From Silvanigrella paludirubra (GTDB lineage Bacteria; Bdellovibrionota_B; Oligoflexia; Silvanigrellales; Silvanigrellaceae), in NCBI RefSeq assembly GCF_009208775.1, contig NZ_WFLM01000003.1, forward strand, positions 225,374 through 289,373: a stretch of DNA of 64,000 nt, read 5' to 3'. Shown piece after piece: positions 27,485 through 36,741 of the stretch. Numbering within the stretch: position 1 is the stretch's first letter; every line of letters starts with the position of its first letter. A program made the position numbers and the translations under genes. The notes below the pieces were generated by a model. The model worked only from the letters and a program-made list of their open reading frames with translations, made no database searches and was not told the origin of the DNA.

Positions 27485-27968
27485 TATTTTAAGGGCATTT
27501 GGATTTATCAAGGAAGCTAATGAAGTAGGAATGGTATTTGATTTAAATTATAGCAATTGTGATGGGTTTTTGGGAGATGTAAATAAAGTAACAGACAGAT
27601 ATGATGTCATTAACTTTATAGAAGTTCTTGAAAATTATGACCCTATTATTCGGGATTATTATTTGAATTTAGCAAATCATTTGGGGTTTTCTGATCTAAA
27701 ACCTTATCACCTATTTTATATTAAAGCTGGAAATAGATCGGTATGCATTGCATCTTTGTTTTTTCATAATGAAATGTGCGGAATTTTTGATGTTCTTACT
27801 CATGATGAATTTAGAAAGCAAGGTTATGCCTCTATTATGATGCATTTTTTATTAAATTATGCAAAAAATATATCTTTAACTGCGTCTTCTAAAGAAGCGG
27901 TAAGTATTTATAAAAATTTAGGGTTTCAAGAGTTAGGAAATTATCATTGCTATGAATATAAAAAGTGA
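27477..27968 (+). CDS. GNAT-family N-acetyltransferase
   Basis: 163 residues. C-terminal GNAT signature: IFDVLTHDEFRKQGYASIMM has the acetyl-CoA loop (R-x-x-G-Y/x-A), and NISLTASSKEAVSIYKNLGF carries the usual 'AxxLYxxxGF' end. The N-terminal 80 residues are not typical. Two start choices: TTG at 27477 (no ribosome site, lies inside a 10-bp inverted repeat) or ATG at 27531. Substrate unknown. Confidence 0.75.
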   Translation: MDDILRAFGFIKEANEVGMVFDLNYSNCDGFLGDVNKVTDRYDVINFIEVLENYDPIIRDYYLNLANHLGFSDLKPYHLFYIKAGNRSVCIASLFFHNEMCGIFDVLTHDEFRKQGYASIMMHFLLNYAKNISLTASSKEAVSIYKNLGFQELGNYHCYEYKK

Positions 27969-28066
27969 TTCTGATTTTTGTATATATTTACTATTTATGG
28001 ATAGCTTTTCTTATCGCAGGATCACTTTTGTTATTAAAAAATGGGTTTAATCAAATAAAATGTTAA
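27965..28066 (+). CDS. Tiny 33-residue membrane protein ORF overlapping the GNAT stop
   Basis: The GTG at 27965 overlaps the GNAT stop as GTGA, suggesting translational coupling. It encodes 33 residues, of which the first 24 are almost purely hydrophobic (starts MILIFVYIYYLWIAF), one membrane span, with a short tail ending NGFNQIKC. There is no ribosome site of its own. It ends 16 bases before the convergent parB stop. Unknown function; could be a chance ORF. Confidence 0.3.
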   Translation: MILIFVYIYYLWIAFLIAGSLLLLKNGFNQIKC

Positions 28067-28082
28067 TTTTGGTAATTCGTTT

Positions 28083-28985
28083 TCATTTTGGTGGAGTTAT
28101 AATATTACCGAGAATTAATTCCGAAATTCTTTCTAAGTCATCTAAAGTATAATAACTAATTTCAATTTTCCCTTTGTTTGTATCCCCTGTTATCTTAACT
28201 TTTGTCCCTAAGTGCCCTTTATATTGATCACAAATGTAACGGAGATCGGGAGATATGGAATCGATAAGAGTTTTTTGATTCTTTTCCGATTTAAAAGATT
28301 TAATGAGATCTTCCGTTTGTCTTACCGATAATTTTTTCTTTACAATGATGGAATGCACTTTTAATTGCATTTTTTCATTGTCAAATGAGCATAGTGCTCT
28401 AGCATGTCCTGCTGAAATGACTCGTTTATTTAAATCAGCTAAAATTTTCTCTGGAAGTGATAAAAGTCGGATCGTATTTGCTATTGTTGCCCTGTTTTTT
28501 CCAATGCGTGATGCTAATGTTTCTTGAGAGTAATTGTGTTCTTCAATAAGCTGCTTATACGATTGAGCTTCTTCAACAGCAGATAAAGATTCTCTTTGAA
28601 TATTTTCAATTAAAGCTAGTTCAAGCCTAGAATGATCATGTAGTTCTCGAACAATGCAAGGAACCTTATCTAATCCAGCTATTTTTGCTGCTCTCCATCT
28701 TCTTTCACCGGCGATAATTGTAATATGTTCTTTGTTATCTGTAGATACAATTATAGGTTGTAGAATTCCATAGGTGCGTATGCTCTGAGCTAAATCTTCT
28801 AAACTATCTTGATCAAAATTATGTCTTGGCTGATTTTCAAGTGGCTCCAGATTATCAATGGAAATATATTCAATAATTTGGTTTTGATAATAATTTTTGG
28901 ATTGATCAGAAAACTTTTGATTTAGTGTAAAAGATTTTTGTTTTTCAAAGTTCTGTGGTTCATTAATCGTTGAAATAGAGCTCAT
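28083..28985 (-). CDS. parB: Chromosome-partitioning protein ParB
   Basis: 300 residues. CTP-binding Noc/ParB N-domain with EPLENQPRHNFDQDSLEDLA (box near 40-60), GILQPIIV and the GERRWRAAKIAGL motif, then a HTH (ETLASRIGKNRATIANTIRL) and C-terminal dimerisation region. Start at 28985, with AGGAG 6 bases before. ParB loads on parS, spreads as a CTP-clamp and is pulled by ParA. Two parS sites lie upstream (29093 and 29312). No parA is in the window, unlike most bacteria, where it directly precedes parB. Confidence 0.93.
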   Translation of the reverse strand: MSSISTINEPQNFEKQKSFTLNQKFSDQSKNYYQNQIIEYISIDNLEPLENQPRHNFDQDSLEDLAQSIRTYGILQPIIVSTDNKEHITIIAGERRWRAAKIAGLDKVPCIVRELHDHSRLELALIENIQRESLSAVEEAQSYKQLIEEHNYSQETLASRIGKNRATIANTIRLLSLPEKILADLNKRVISAGHARALCSFDNEKMQLKVHSIIVKKKLSVRQTEDLIKSFKSEKNQKTLIDSISPDLRYICDQYKGHLGTKVKITGDTNKGKIEISYYTLDDLERISELILGNIITPPK

Positions 28986-29092
28986 TTTTTCTCCTAAGAA
29001 CAAATATGAATACTAATTCTAGTCTTTAAATTATATCAAGCGATTTAGAAAAAACTTAATATACCTAGTGTTTTCAAAAGTTTAAAACCAAT

Positions 29093-29108
29093 TGTTTCAC
29101 GTGAAACA
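29093..29108. promoter_or_regulatory. parS centromere site 1
   Basis: TGTTTCACGTGAAACA, a perfect 16-base palindrome that matches the consensus ParB site TGTTNCACGTGAAACA exactly. About 108 bases upstream of the parB start. Confidence 0.95.
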
Positions 29109-29311
29109 TTTTTGATAAATATATTTTCTCATATTTAAGAAGCTTGATGTAAATTTTGTTTGTAGGAAAATTAAACCCACTGTTTGAAACCTTGGCATAT
29201 TTCATTTTAGAAATAGCATTATGAAAATTCGGTTTAAAGGGTTTATTAATTAATTCAATTAAAAAGCAAAATATTTTAAAATTAACTAGTATTATTAAAT
29301 AAATGAATGAT

Positions 29312-29327
29312 TGTTTCACGTGAAACA
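29312..29327. promoter_or_regulatory. parS centromere site 2
   Basis: TGTTTCACGTGAAACA, identical to site 1, and inside a 20-base palindrome (29310-29329). 219 bases from site 1. Two copies in one gap suggest a ParB loading hub near the replication origin side of the chromosome. Confidence 0.95.
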
Positions 29328-29591
29328 ATTTTGTTTTAAAAAATATGCATACTCTTTAGAGAGCTTTTTTTTTCATACGACCAATGTCTTAGATCTAATA
29401 CAGAGATGTAAATATGTTAATCATATTAGGTTTTTCAAAAAGGATTTCTTTTTCAAGAATTAGAAATTCATAACTCTAAAATATTTATTAAAAATTTAAT
29501 TATGAATGAATCTGAATTAAAAACATAGAATGGGAGCATTGGGATTCACTATATCAAAATAGGAATATGTATTTTCATTTAGGAGATTCTA

Positions 29592-30416
29592 ATGCATTCA
29601 CCTCGTTCAAAGTTAATATCTATTTTAATTAGAAAAAAGTTATATGAAGAAATAGGACACATAATTTCTATAACGAGGCAAGGTTTTGATGTTCATGTTA
29701 AAACAGACTTTATTGAAATTCAGGAGCTACTAATTGATCTTCTAGAAAATGAGATCAATTCAAATTTAATTGATATAAATTTAGTTAGAGATCCAAAAAT
29801 TCTAAATAGTGATAAAGTATCAAATTCTAATATTACTTCTTTAAAACCAACTATTTTAATACATACTGAATGTTTAAGTAGTGGATATGGATTTGTTAAA
29901 TATAAAGTACCATCTCCTGATTCCTTATTGAGTTCTACATCCTCAGCGATTGAAAATATATTGGATTATTTTGGATTATCCATTTTTTTAGATGCTTTTG
30001 ATTCCGATCTACTTTCAAAATTGAAACAAATAGCTAAGACATTAGGTTTAGCTATATTAATTGATGCCGTAGTTCAAACTGCATATTATGGAGGCTTTCA
30101 TGGAGATAAAAATAGGTCACTTCAGTATCTAGATAGCATTCAATTAAATAATGATGAAATTTATAGCAAAATTAGTGTTCCTATAGAAAAATGTGCAGAA
30201 ACATTTTTTTCTTACGTTATGCTTCAAGGCGAGGACGCTCATACATTTTTAAAGTCAAGTTTGAGTTACTATGCTGTAAAACTTCAAGGCTTCTCAATGA
30301 CTAGGGCAAGTCAGGTTTTGCAAATTTCTAGAACAACCCTTCAAGAACATCTTAAACTAGCGGATCAACTTGGGGTATCTAATTTTTTTGAAGGATATAG
30401 ACAAAAAACAATTTAA
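29592..30416 (+). CDS. Unknown protein with C-terminal Fis-like helix-turn-helix
   Basis: 274 residues, AGGAG 6 bases upstream. No recognised catalytic domain. The middle is hydrophobic-helical (about 110-190). The last 45 residues read GFSMTRASQVLQISRTTLQE and on, resembling the HTH_8/Fis C-terminal DNA-binding helix pair (MTRASQVLQISRTTLQEHLK). It lies between the parS sites and the ATP synthase operon. It may be a regulator of the atp genes or of segregation; this is inference. Confidence 0.55.
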   Translation: MHSPRSKLISILIRKKLYEEIGHIISITRQGFDVHVKTDFIEIQELLIDLLENEINSNLIDINLVRDPKILNSDKVSNSNITSLKPTILIHTECLSSGYGFVKYKVPSPDSLLSSTSSAIENILDYFGLSIFLDAFDSDLLSKLKQIAKTLGLAILIDAVVQTAYYGGFHGDKNRSLQYLDSIQLNNDEIYSKISVPIEKCAETFFSYVMLQGEDAHTFLKSSLSYYAVKLQGFSMTRASQVLQISRTTLQEHLKLADQLGVSNFFEGYRQKTI

Positions 30417-30440
30417 TACTAAAATTAATTGCAAATTATG

Positions 30441-30540
30441 TGAGCGAGGGCTTGCAGAATCTCAAAGTTCACAGTAATAACAAGGCCAGATACAGGAACG
30501 AGCGGGTGCTGCTTGGGTCGCCGAACCTAAACAACACCGT
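30441..30540 (+). other. GC-rich island ahead of the ATP synthase operon
   Basis: By my count 52 of 100 bases are G/C (60% over 30481-30530), against about 18% in the next 40 bases. In AT-rich genomes such islands often mark structured RNA (the tRNAs in this window stand out the same way). A 62-codon frame crosses it without a ribosome site; its codons are unlike those of neighbouring genes. I could not match it to a known RNA. Contains the hairpin described separately. Confidence 0.4.
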
Positions 30541-30549
30541 TTTTGTTTT
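30505..30549 (+). terminator. Hairpin with T-rich tail: terminator or attenuator
   Basis: Arms 30505-30518 (GGTGCTGCTTGGGT) and 30525-30538 (ACCTAAACAACACC), loop CGCCGA, pair over 14 positions with two C-A mismatches and one G-T pair, followed by TTTTT, G, TTTT. Either ends the HTH-gene transcript or attenuates the atp operon. Confidence 0.5.
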
Positions 30550-30612
30550 AGATATTTTATTTTCTTTAGATTATTCAGTGCTTCGCGCTGAATTTGCGCT
30601 GAGGTGGAGTAA

Positions 30613-31620
30613 ATGGCAGGCTCACTAGATATATATCCGTTTCATGACACTGAAGGTGCCATAAGGTTTGGTATTCAGATTGGAATTTTTTTGGTTGGTG
30701 TTATTATTGCTCAAAAACTTATCATTGGACCTGCAATAAAACTTCATATTGAACGTAAACGCAGAACAATAGGTGCTACAGAAGCGTCAAGACTAGAAAA
30801 TGATAGAGCTAAAAAACTTGAAATGGAATATTTAGCTCAATTAAAAAAAGGTGCTGAAGAAGCTAAAAGCTTAAGAGCGCAAGAAATTTCTGCTGCTCAA
30901 AAAGCAGCAAACAAATTAATTTCTGAAAATCAAAAAAAGGCTGATGCCTACTTAAATGAAGTTCGTGATCATCTTTCATCTGAAATAAATCAAGCTAAAT
31001 CTAATCTTCCTAGCCAAGTTAAAGATCTTGTTTCAACAATTTATAAAAAAATTGGCGTTGCATTACTCCTTGCTATTATTGGATATAAAGGTTTTATTGA
31101 ATCTTCTCCTGCATTAGCCGCATCAGGAACCGGTGAAACATCTTTTTGGTATAGTGTTTTTTGGCCCTATTTCCAGTTTGTAATTTATATTGGTGCTCTT
31201 GTTCTTTTTGCGCGCAAGCCAATTGCTGCAATGCTTGATAAAAATAGAAATGAGTTAAGAGCTCGTCTATCTGAAGCAAAAGAAGCAAGTATTTTGGCAG
31301 AACGTAAAGTTAAAGAATATGAAGCTCAAATTGCCTCATTAGAAAAAGAAATTGCAGAATTAAAAGAGCAGAGTCTTTTTGATGCAAAAATTGAGCGAGA
31401 TAAAATTATGTCAGATGCTGCCAAAGTTTCTGAATCTATTTTAAAAGATGCAGAGCGTGCTGCAAAAGAACTTATAACTCGTAGCAAAGAAGAAATTCGT
31501 CAAGAATTATTTAATTTGGCTCTTCATGAAGTTGAAAAATCTCTTACTCCTGAACAGTTGCATACACTTGATTCAAAACTCAAGTCAGAGACGATTGACG
31601 GAATAAAAACGCTCAATTGA
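30613..31620 (+). CDS. atpF: ATP synthase fused b'-b stator subunits
   Basis: 335 residues, twice the normal length of an F0 b subunit. Residues 1-140: N-terminal membrane span (IGIFLVGVIIAQKLI) with charged coiled coil (GATEASRLENDRAKKLEMEY), the b' type. Residues 141-175: KKIGVALLLAIIGYKG followed by SSPALAASG, just like a signal peptide with an ALA-A cleavage site. Residues 175-335: second span (FQFVIYIGALVLFARKP) and a long coiled coil with ending HEVEKSLT, the b type. In related bacteria b' and b are separate genes and b carries such a signal. The chain would cross the membrane three times unless cleaved after ALA. GAGG lies 8 bases before ATG. Confidence 0.85.
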   Translation: MAGSLDIYPFHDTEGAIRFGIQIGIFLVGVIIAQKLIIGPAIKLHIERKRRTIGATEASRLENDRAKKLEMEYLAQLKKGAEEAKSLRAQEISAAQKAANKLISENQKKADAYLNEVRDHLSSEINQAKSNLPSQVKDLVSTIYKKIGVALLLAIIGYKGFIESSPALAASGTGETSFWYSVFWPYFQFVIYIGALVLFARKPIAAMLDKNRNELRARLSEAKEASILAERKVKEYEAQIASLEKEIAELKEQSLFDAKIERDKIMSDAAKVSESILKDAERAAKELITRSKEEIRQELFNLALHEVEKSLTPEQLHTLDSKLKSETIDGIKTLN

Positions 31621-31665
31621 ATATAAATTTTTTCAATTCTGCTTTTATGTGGAGTATTACTGTTT

Positions 31666-32232
31666 ATGAATAAATTTTCTGGTCCTCTCGCAAGACGTTA
31701 TGGGACTGCACTGTTTGAATGTGCAATTGAAGCATCTCAAAAAGGTGATCCTAGTTTGTTTGAAAGCTATGTTGAAGCTTCTAGAACTTTGATGACTATT
31801 TTTAATAAAAAAATGACTTCATTTTTTATTAATCCGACTTTATCAATTGAAGAAAAAAAACAACTTCTTGATACAGTTCTTAATAAAATATTTGTCAATA
31901 AAAAAATTCCTTCAGAGTTATCTGATTTTTTAAAATTAATGTTAGAAAATCACCGCTTCTCTGAATTACAAATGGTTTTAAAAAACTTTTTAATTAGAGC
32001 AGATGAATATGCAGGAGTAGCAAGAGCTACAATTATTTCTGCAAGTAAGTTAAATGAAAATGGAGAATCCGAATTTTCTTCCGTTCTTCATAATGTTTTA
32101 AATAAAAAAATAATCCTCGAATCGAAGGTAGATGAATCCCTACGTTCTGGTTTTATTATAAAAGTTGGAAATACAAACGTGGATGCGAGTCTGCGTTCTC
32201 GTCTTTTGAATCTTAAAGAGTCTTTGAGTTAG
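31666..32232 (+). CDS. atpH: ATP synthase F1 delta subunit
   Basis: 188 residues, the normal size of the stator delta (OSCP) subunit, which links F1 to the b stalk. Seen: [14 protein letters not shown] near the N-terminus, an all-helical N-domain, and the C-terminal [26 protein letters not shown], in which [11 protein letters not shown] is the typical 'l.gG.iikigd.viDgSvrgrL' motif. Follows the fused b'-b gene by 45 bases. Confidence 0.93.
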   Translation: MNKFSGPLARRYGTALFECAIEASQKGDPSLFESYVEASRTLMTIFNKKMTSFFINPTLSIEEKKQLLDTVLNKIFVNKKIPSELSDFLKLMLENHRFSELQMVLKNFLIRADEYAGVARATIISASKLNENGESEFSSVLHNVLNKKIILESKVDESLRSGFIIKVGNTNVDASLRSRLLNLKESLS

Positions 32233-32243
32233 GAGTTGAATTC

Positions 32244-33770
32244 ATGGAGCATATCCGGGTTGATGAAATAAGCCAATTATTAAAACAAAAAATTCAGGCT
32301 TTTGGACAAAAGGCAGAAGTATCTGAAACAGGCACAGTTGTGTCTATTGCAGATGGCATGGCTCGAATTTACGGCCTTGAAAAAGCAATGATCAGTGAAC
32401 TTATCACGTTTGAAAACGGGGTTAAAGGTATTGTACTTAACCTTGAAGAAGATAACGTTGGTGTTGCTGTATTTTCTGGGGCAGAAACTGTTCGTGAAGG
32501 TATGCAAGTTCGCCGGACTGGAAACGTAAATAGTATTCCAGTAGGTCCACAGTTATTAGGCAGAGTTGTAAATGCTTTAGGTGAGCCTATTGATGGCCTA
32601 GGTGAATTAAACTCAAATGAAATTTCTCCTGTTGAAGTAAAAGCACCCGGTATTATGGCACGTAAAAGTGTTCATGAACCAATGCAAACTGGAATTAAGT
32701 CAATTGACTCTATGATTCCAATTGGGCGCGGACAACGTGAGCTTATTATTGGTGACCGCCAAACAGGAAAAACAGCAATTGCTATCGATACAATCATTAA
32801 CCAAAAAGGTAATGGTGTTAAATGTATCTATGTTGCAATTGGACAAAAATATTCAACAATTGCACAGGTTGTTGAAAAACTTCGCCGCGCAGGAGCTCTT
32901 GAGTATACAACAATTGTTGTTGCTGGTGCCTCCGAGGCTGCAACTCTACAATTTATGGCTCCTTATACGGGCTGTACAATTGGTGAATACTTCCGTGATC
33001 GTGGTGAACACGCGGTTGTATTTTATGATGATTTAACAAAACACGCTCAAGCTTATCGTGAGCTTTCTTTATTACTTCGTAGACCTCCAGGTCGTGAAGC
33101 ATATCCTGGTGACGTATTTTATCTACACAGCCGTTTATTAGAGCGTGCATGTAAATTAAATGATGAATTAGGTGCAGGAAGTTTAACAGCTTTTCCTATT
33201 ATTGAGACTCAAGCTAATGATATCTCAGCATATATTCCTACAAACGTAATTTCTATTACAGACGGTCAAATCTTCTTAGAAGCTGACTTATTTAATGCTG
33301 GTATGCGTCCTGCTGTAAATGCTGGTCTATCCGTATCTCGTGTGGGTGGAGCTGCTCAAACTGGCGCAATGAAACAAGTTGCAGGTAATCTTCGTCTTGA
33401 ATTAGCTCAATATCGTGAGTTGGCTGCATTTGCTCAATTTGGTTCCGATCTTGACGCCGCAACGCGTAAGCAAATTAACCGTGGTCAAAGATTAACTGAA
33501 TTGCTTAAGCAAGCTCAATACTCTCCATTGCCTATGGAAAAACAAGTTCTTACTATTTTTTCAGCTATTAATGGCTATTTAGATAACATTGAAGTGCGTT
33601 TCGTAGGTGCTTTTGAGCGTCAAATGCTCAATTATTTTGAAGCTACTCATAAGAAAATTTTAGATGAAATTGCTACAGGTAAGAAAATGAGCAACGAGTT
33701 GCAAGCGGAAATTAAAAAAGCCCTTGACGATTTCGCAAAGAGGTTTGAACCAAATGCCAGCAAGTCTTAA
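32244..33770 (+). CDS. atpA: ATP synthase F1 alpha subunit
   Basis: 508 residues. The non-catalytic nucleotide subunit of F1. Seen: GDRQTGKT P-loop (about 169-176), [40 protein letters not shown], and [15 protein letters not shown], all family standards. AGGAG lies 6 bases before the ATG. Its end overlaps the atpG start by 17 bases. Confidence 0.98.
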   Translation: MEHIRVDEISQLLKQKIQAFGQKAEVSETGTVVSIADGMARIYGLEKAMISELITFENGVKGIVLNLEEDNVGVAVFSGAETVREGMQVRRTGNVNSIPVGPQLLGRVVNALGEPIDGLGELNSNEISPVEVKAPGIMARKSVHEPMQTGIKSIDSMIPIGRGQRELIIGDRQTGKTAIAIDTIINQKGNGVKCIYVAIGQKYSTIAQVVEKLRRAGALEYTTIVVAGASEAATLQFMAPYTGCTIGEYFRDRGEHAVVFYDDLTKHAQAYRELSLLLRRPPGREAYPGDVFYLHSRLLERACKLNDELGAGSLTAFPIIETQANDISAYIPTNVISITDGQIFLEADLFNAGMRPAVNAGLSVSRVGGAAQTGAMKQVAGNLRLELAQYRELAAFAQFGSDLDAATRKQINRGQRLTELLKQAQYSPLPMEKQVLTIFSAINGYLDNIEVRFVGAFERQMLNYFEATHKKILDEIATGKKMSNELQAEIKKALDDFAKRFEPNASKS

Positions 33771-34692
33771 GGATCTTCGCAGTAAAATAAAAAGTGTAAA
33801 AGGCACTCAACAAATTACGAAAGCAATGAAGTTGGTTTCTGCTGCGAAGTTTGGCCGTGCGCAGCACAATGTGGTTAATTCTAGACCATACGCCCATTCC
33901 TTAGCACAACTTACTTCAAAAATTGCTGGTGTAGTTAGCGGCGGATGTAATCATCCGCTTATGAATGAGTCTTCTTCTAAAGTAGCTGCCGTTCTTGTGA
34001 TCTCTTCTGAAAGAGGTTTATGTGGTGGCTATAATGCTAACGTAACAAAACATGCAATCAAAACAATTTCAGAACTCGAATCAGAGGGCTATAAAGTTGT
34101 AACGATTTGTATTGGAAAAAAAGCATTACAAACTTTAAGTAGAAGACGTAAGTTATTAACGAAAACAAAAGAGGAAGCATTATTTGTTTCTGAAAACGAT
34201 TATTGCAATGATCCTTCTGTTTTAGTTTCAGAAAATGGGCTTATTTCAATTACAGCTCATTTTGACAAACCAACAAATGCAAACGCGACACGTTTATCAG
34301 ATGCTTTTGGTAAGCTTTATTCAGATGGTAAAATTGGAAAATTTGTTGTTGTCTATAATAAATTCCAGTCTGCTATGTCACAAACTCCAACGTCTGATGT
34401 TGTTTTGCCACTTCATATTGGTACTACTTCAATTGAAGCAGAGCCTATTTTTGAGCCAGAAGTTGATGAGCTCATTTCATTTGTGATTCCAAGATATATG
34501 GCATCAAGAATTTTTCAAACACTTCTTGAAGCTGTTGCAAGTGAACATGGTGCACGTATGACTGCAATGGATAATGCTACAAGAAATGCTAAGGAAATGG
34601 AGCGTAAACTCCAAATTACTTATCAAAGGGCTCGTCAGGCGGCAATTACTAAGGAACTTATTGAAATTATAAGCGGTGCTGAAGCACTATAA
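33754..34692 (+). CDS. atpG: ATP synthase F1 gamma subunit
   Basis: 312 residues, the rotor shaft of F1. Start chosen at 33754 (GAGG about 10 bases upstream, and [20 protein letters not shown] is the normal N-terminal helix), which overlaps the end of atpA by 17 bases. C-terminal helix [20 protein letters not shown] is typical of gamma. Confidence 0.97.
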   Translation: MPASLKDLRSKIKSVKGTQQITKAMKLVSAAKFGRAQHNVVNSRPYAHSLAQLTSKIAGVVSGGCNHPLMNESSSKVAAVLVISSERGLCGGYNANVTKHAIKTISELESEGYKVVTICIGKKALQTLSRRRKLLTKTKEEALFVSENDYCNDPSVLVSENGLISITAHFDKPTNANATRLSDAFGKLYSDGKIGKFVVVYNKFQSAMSQTPTSDVVLPLHIGTTSIEAEPIFEPEVDELISFVIPRYMASRIFQTLLEAVASEHGARMTAMDNATRNAKEMERKLQITYQRARQAAITKELIEIISGAEAL

Positions 34693-34697
34693 TTTAA

Positions 34698-36131
<1,434 letters not shown>

Positions 36132-36150
36132 TTTGGGGTATTAAAATATT

Positions 36151-36603
36151 ATGGTCGAAGCAAAAGGCAATATGAGAGTTGTAATTTTAACTCCTTACAA
36201 GCGTCTTCTTGATCTGTCTGGCGTTACCGAATTGTATTTACCTATTGAAAACGGGATAATCGGGGTATTACCTGGTCACGCTCCAATGGTTTCTGCAGTA
36301 GGAACAGGGGTTGTTGTTTATACTCAAAATAACGTCTCAGGTTTTTTTAAAGTTGCTGGAGGTGTTGCTGAAATTACTGGCGCTTCTGTAACTTTATTGG
36401 TTGATGTCGGTGAAGATGCATCACAAATTGATGTTGAAAGAGCAAAATCTTCTCTTGAAAGAGCTGAAAATCGTTTGATTGCAAAAGCATCTGAGCATAT
36501 AGATATTAAAAGAGCTGAAGCCTCAAAATTAAGAGCTATAGCAAGATTAGAAGCAGCGGAATTGCATATGGGCAAAAACTCTCAAGACAAAAAATCATTA
36601 TAA
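36151..36603 (+). CDS. atpC: ATP synthase F1 epsilon subunit
   Basis: 150 residues, with the N-terminal beta barrel (LTPYKRLLDLSGVTELYLP, GIIGVLPGHAPMVSAVGTG) and a C-terminal helical hairpin (RAKSSLERAENRL and on) of the inhibitory epsilon subunit. Last gene of the operon; genes for subunits a and c are not here, so the F0 part is encoded elsewhere, as in many delta-type proteobacteria. Confidence 0.95.
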   Translation: MVEAKGNMRVVILTPYKRLLDLSGVTELYLPIENGIIGVLPGHAPMVSAVGTGVVVYTQNNVSGFFKVAGGVAEITGASVTLLVDVGEDASQIDVERAKSSLERAENRLIAKASEHIDIKRAEASKLRAIARLEAAELHMGKNSQDKKSL

Positions 36604-36691
36604 AATTAAGAATTTTATAATTTAAGTAATTTTTTTGATTGTTGCAGTCGTTCATAGTAAATTTTAATCTGTTTATTGTGCTAGGATTAAT

Positions 36692-36720
36692 GGAAGGGTT
36701 TTTTAGCTCTTCCTTTTTTA
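36692..36720 (+). terminator. Rho-independent terminator of the atp operon
   Basis: GGAAGGG (36692-36698) pairs with CTCTTCC (36707-36713, one G-T pair), 8-base loop, then six Ts. Lies 88 bases after atpC. Confidence 0.8.
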
Positions 36721-36741
36721 TTCTTTGATCTTAAAGATGGT

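Larger units (their letters stand above)
29004..29591. other. 588-base gene-free region holding two parS sites
   Basis: No convincing gene. It contains parS at 29093-29108 and 29312-29327, and a weak terminator-like hairpin (CTCT/AGAG) followed by nine Ts at about 29352-29373. The 84-codon reverse ORF running between the two parS sites starts and nearly ends with the same hexapeptide (MFHVKQ), simply because both parS sites are translated; it is not a gene. The remaining bases are AT-rich with no motif recognised. Confidence 0.7.

Noticed and set aside
29074-29328. Reverse-strand 84-codon open frame
   Set aside because: Its two MFHVKQ pieces come from translating the two parS palindromes; no ribosome site and no protein-like pattern in between.
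30481-30540. Possible SRP RNA on the reverse strand (AAGCAGC and GTTGTTTA-like pieces)
   Set aside because: The GGAA tetraloop and internal loop of the SRP RNA core are missing.
30440-30628. 62-codon forward frame in the GC-rich island
   Set aside because: No ribosome site, overlaps the atpF start, and its first half is better explained by structured RNA; I note the island but do not call a gene.
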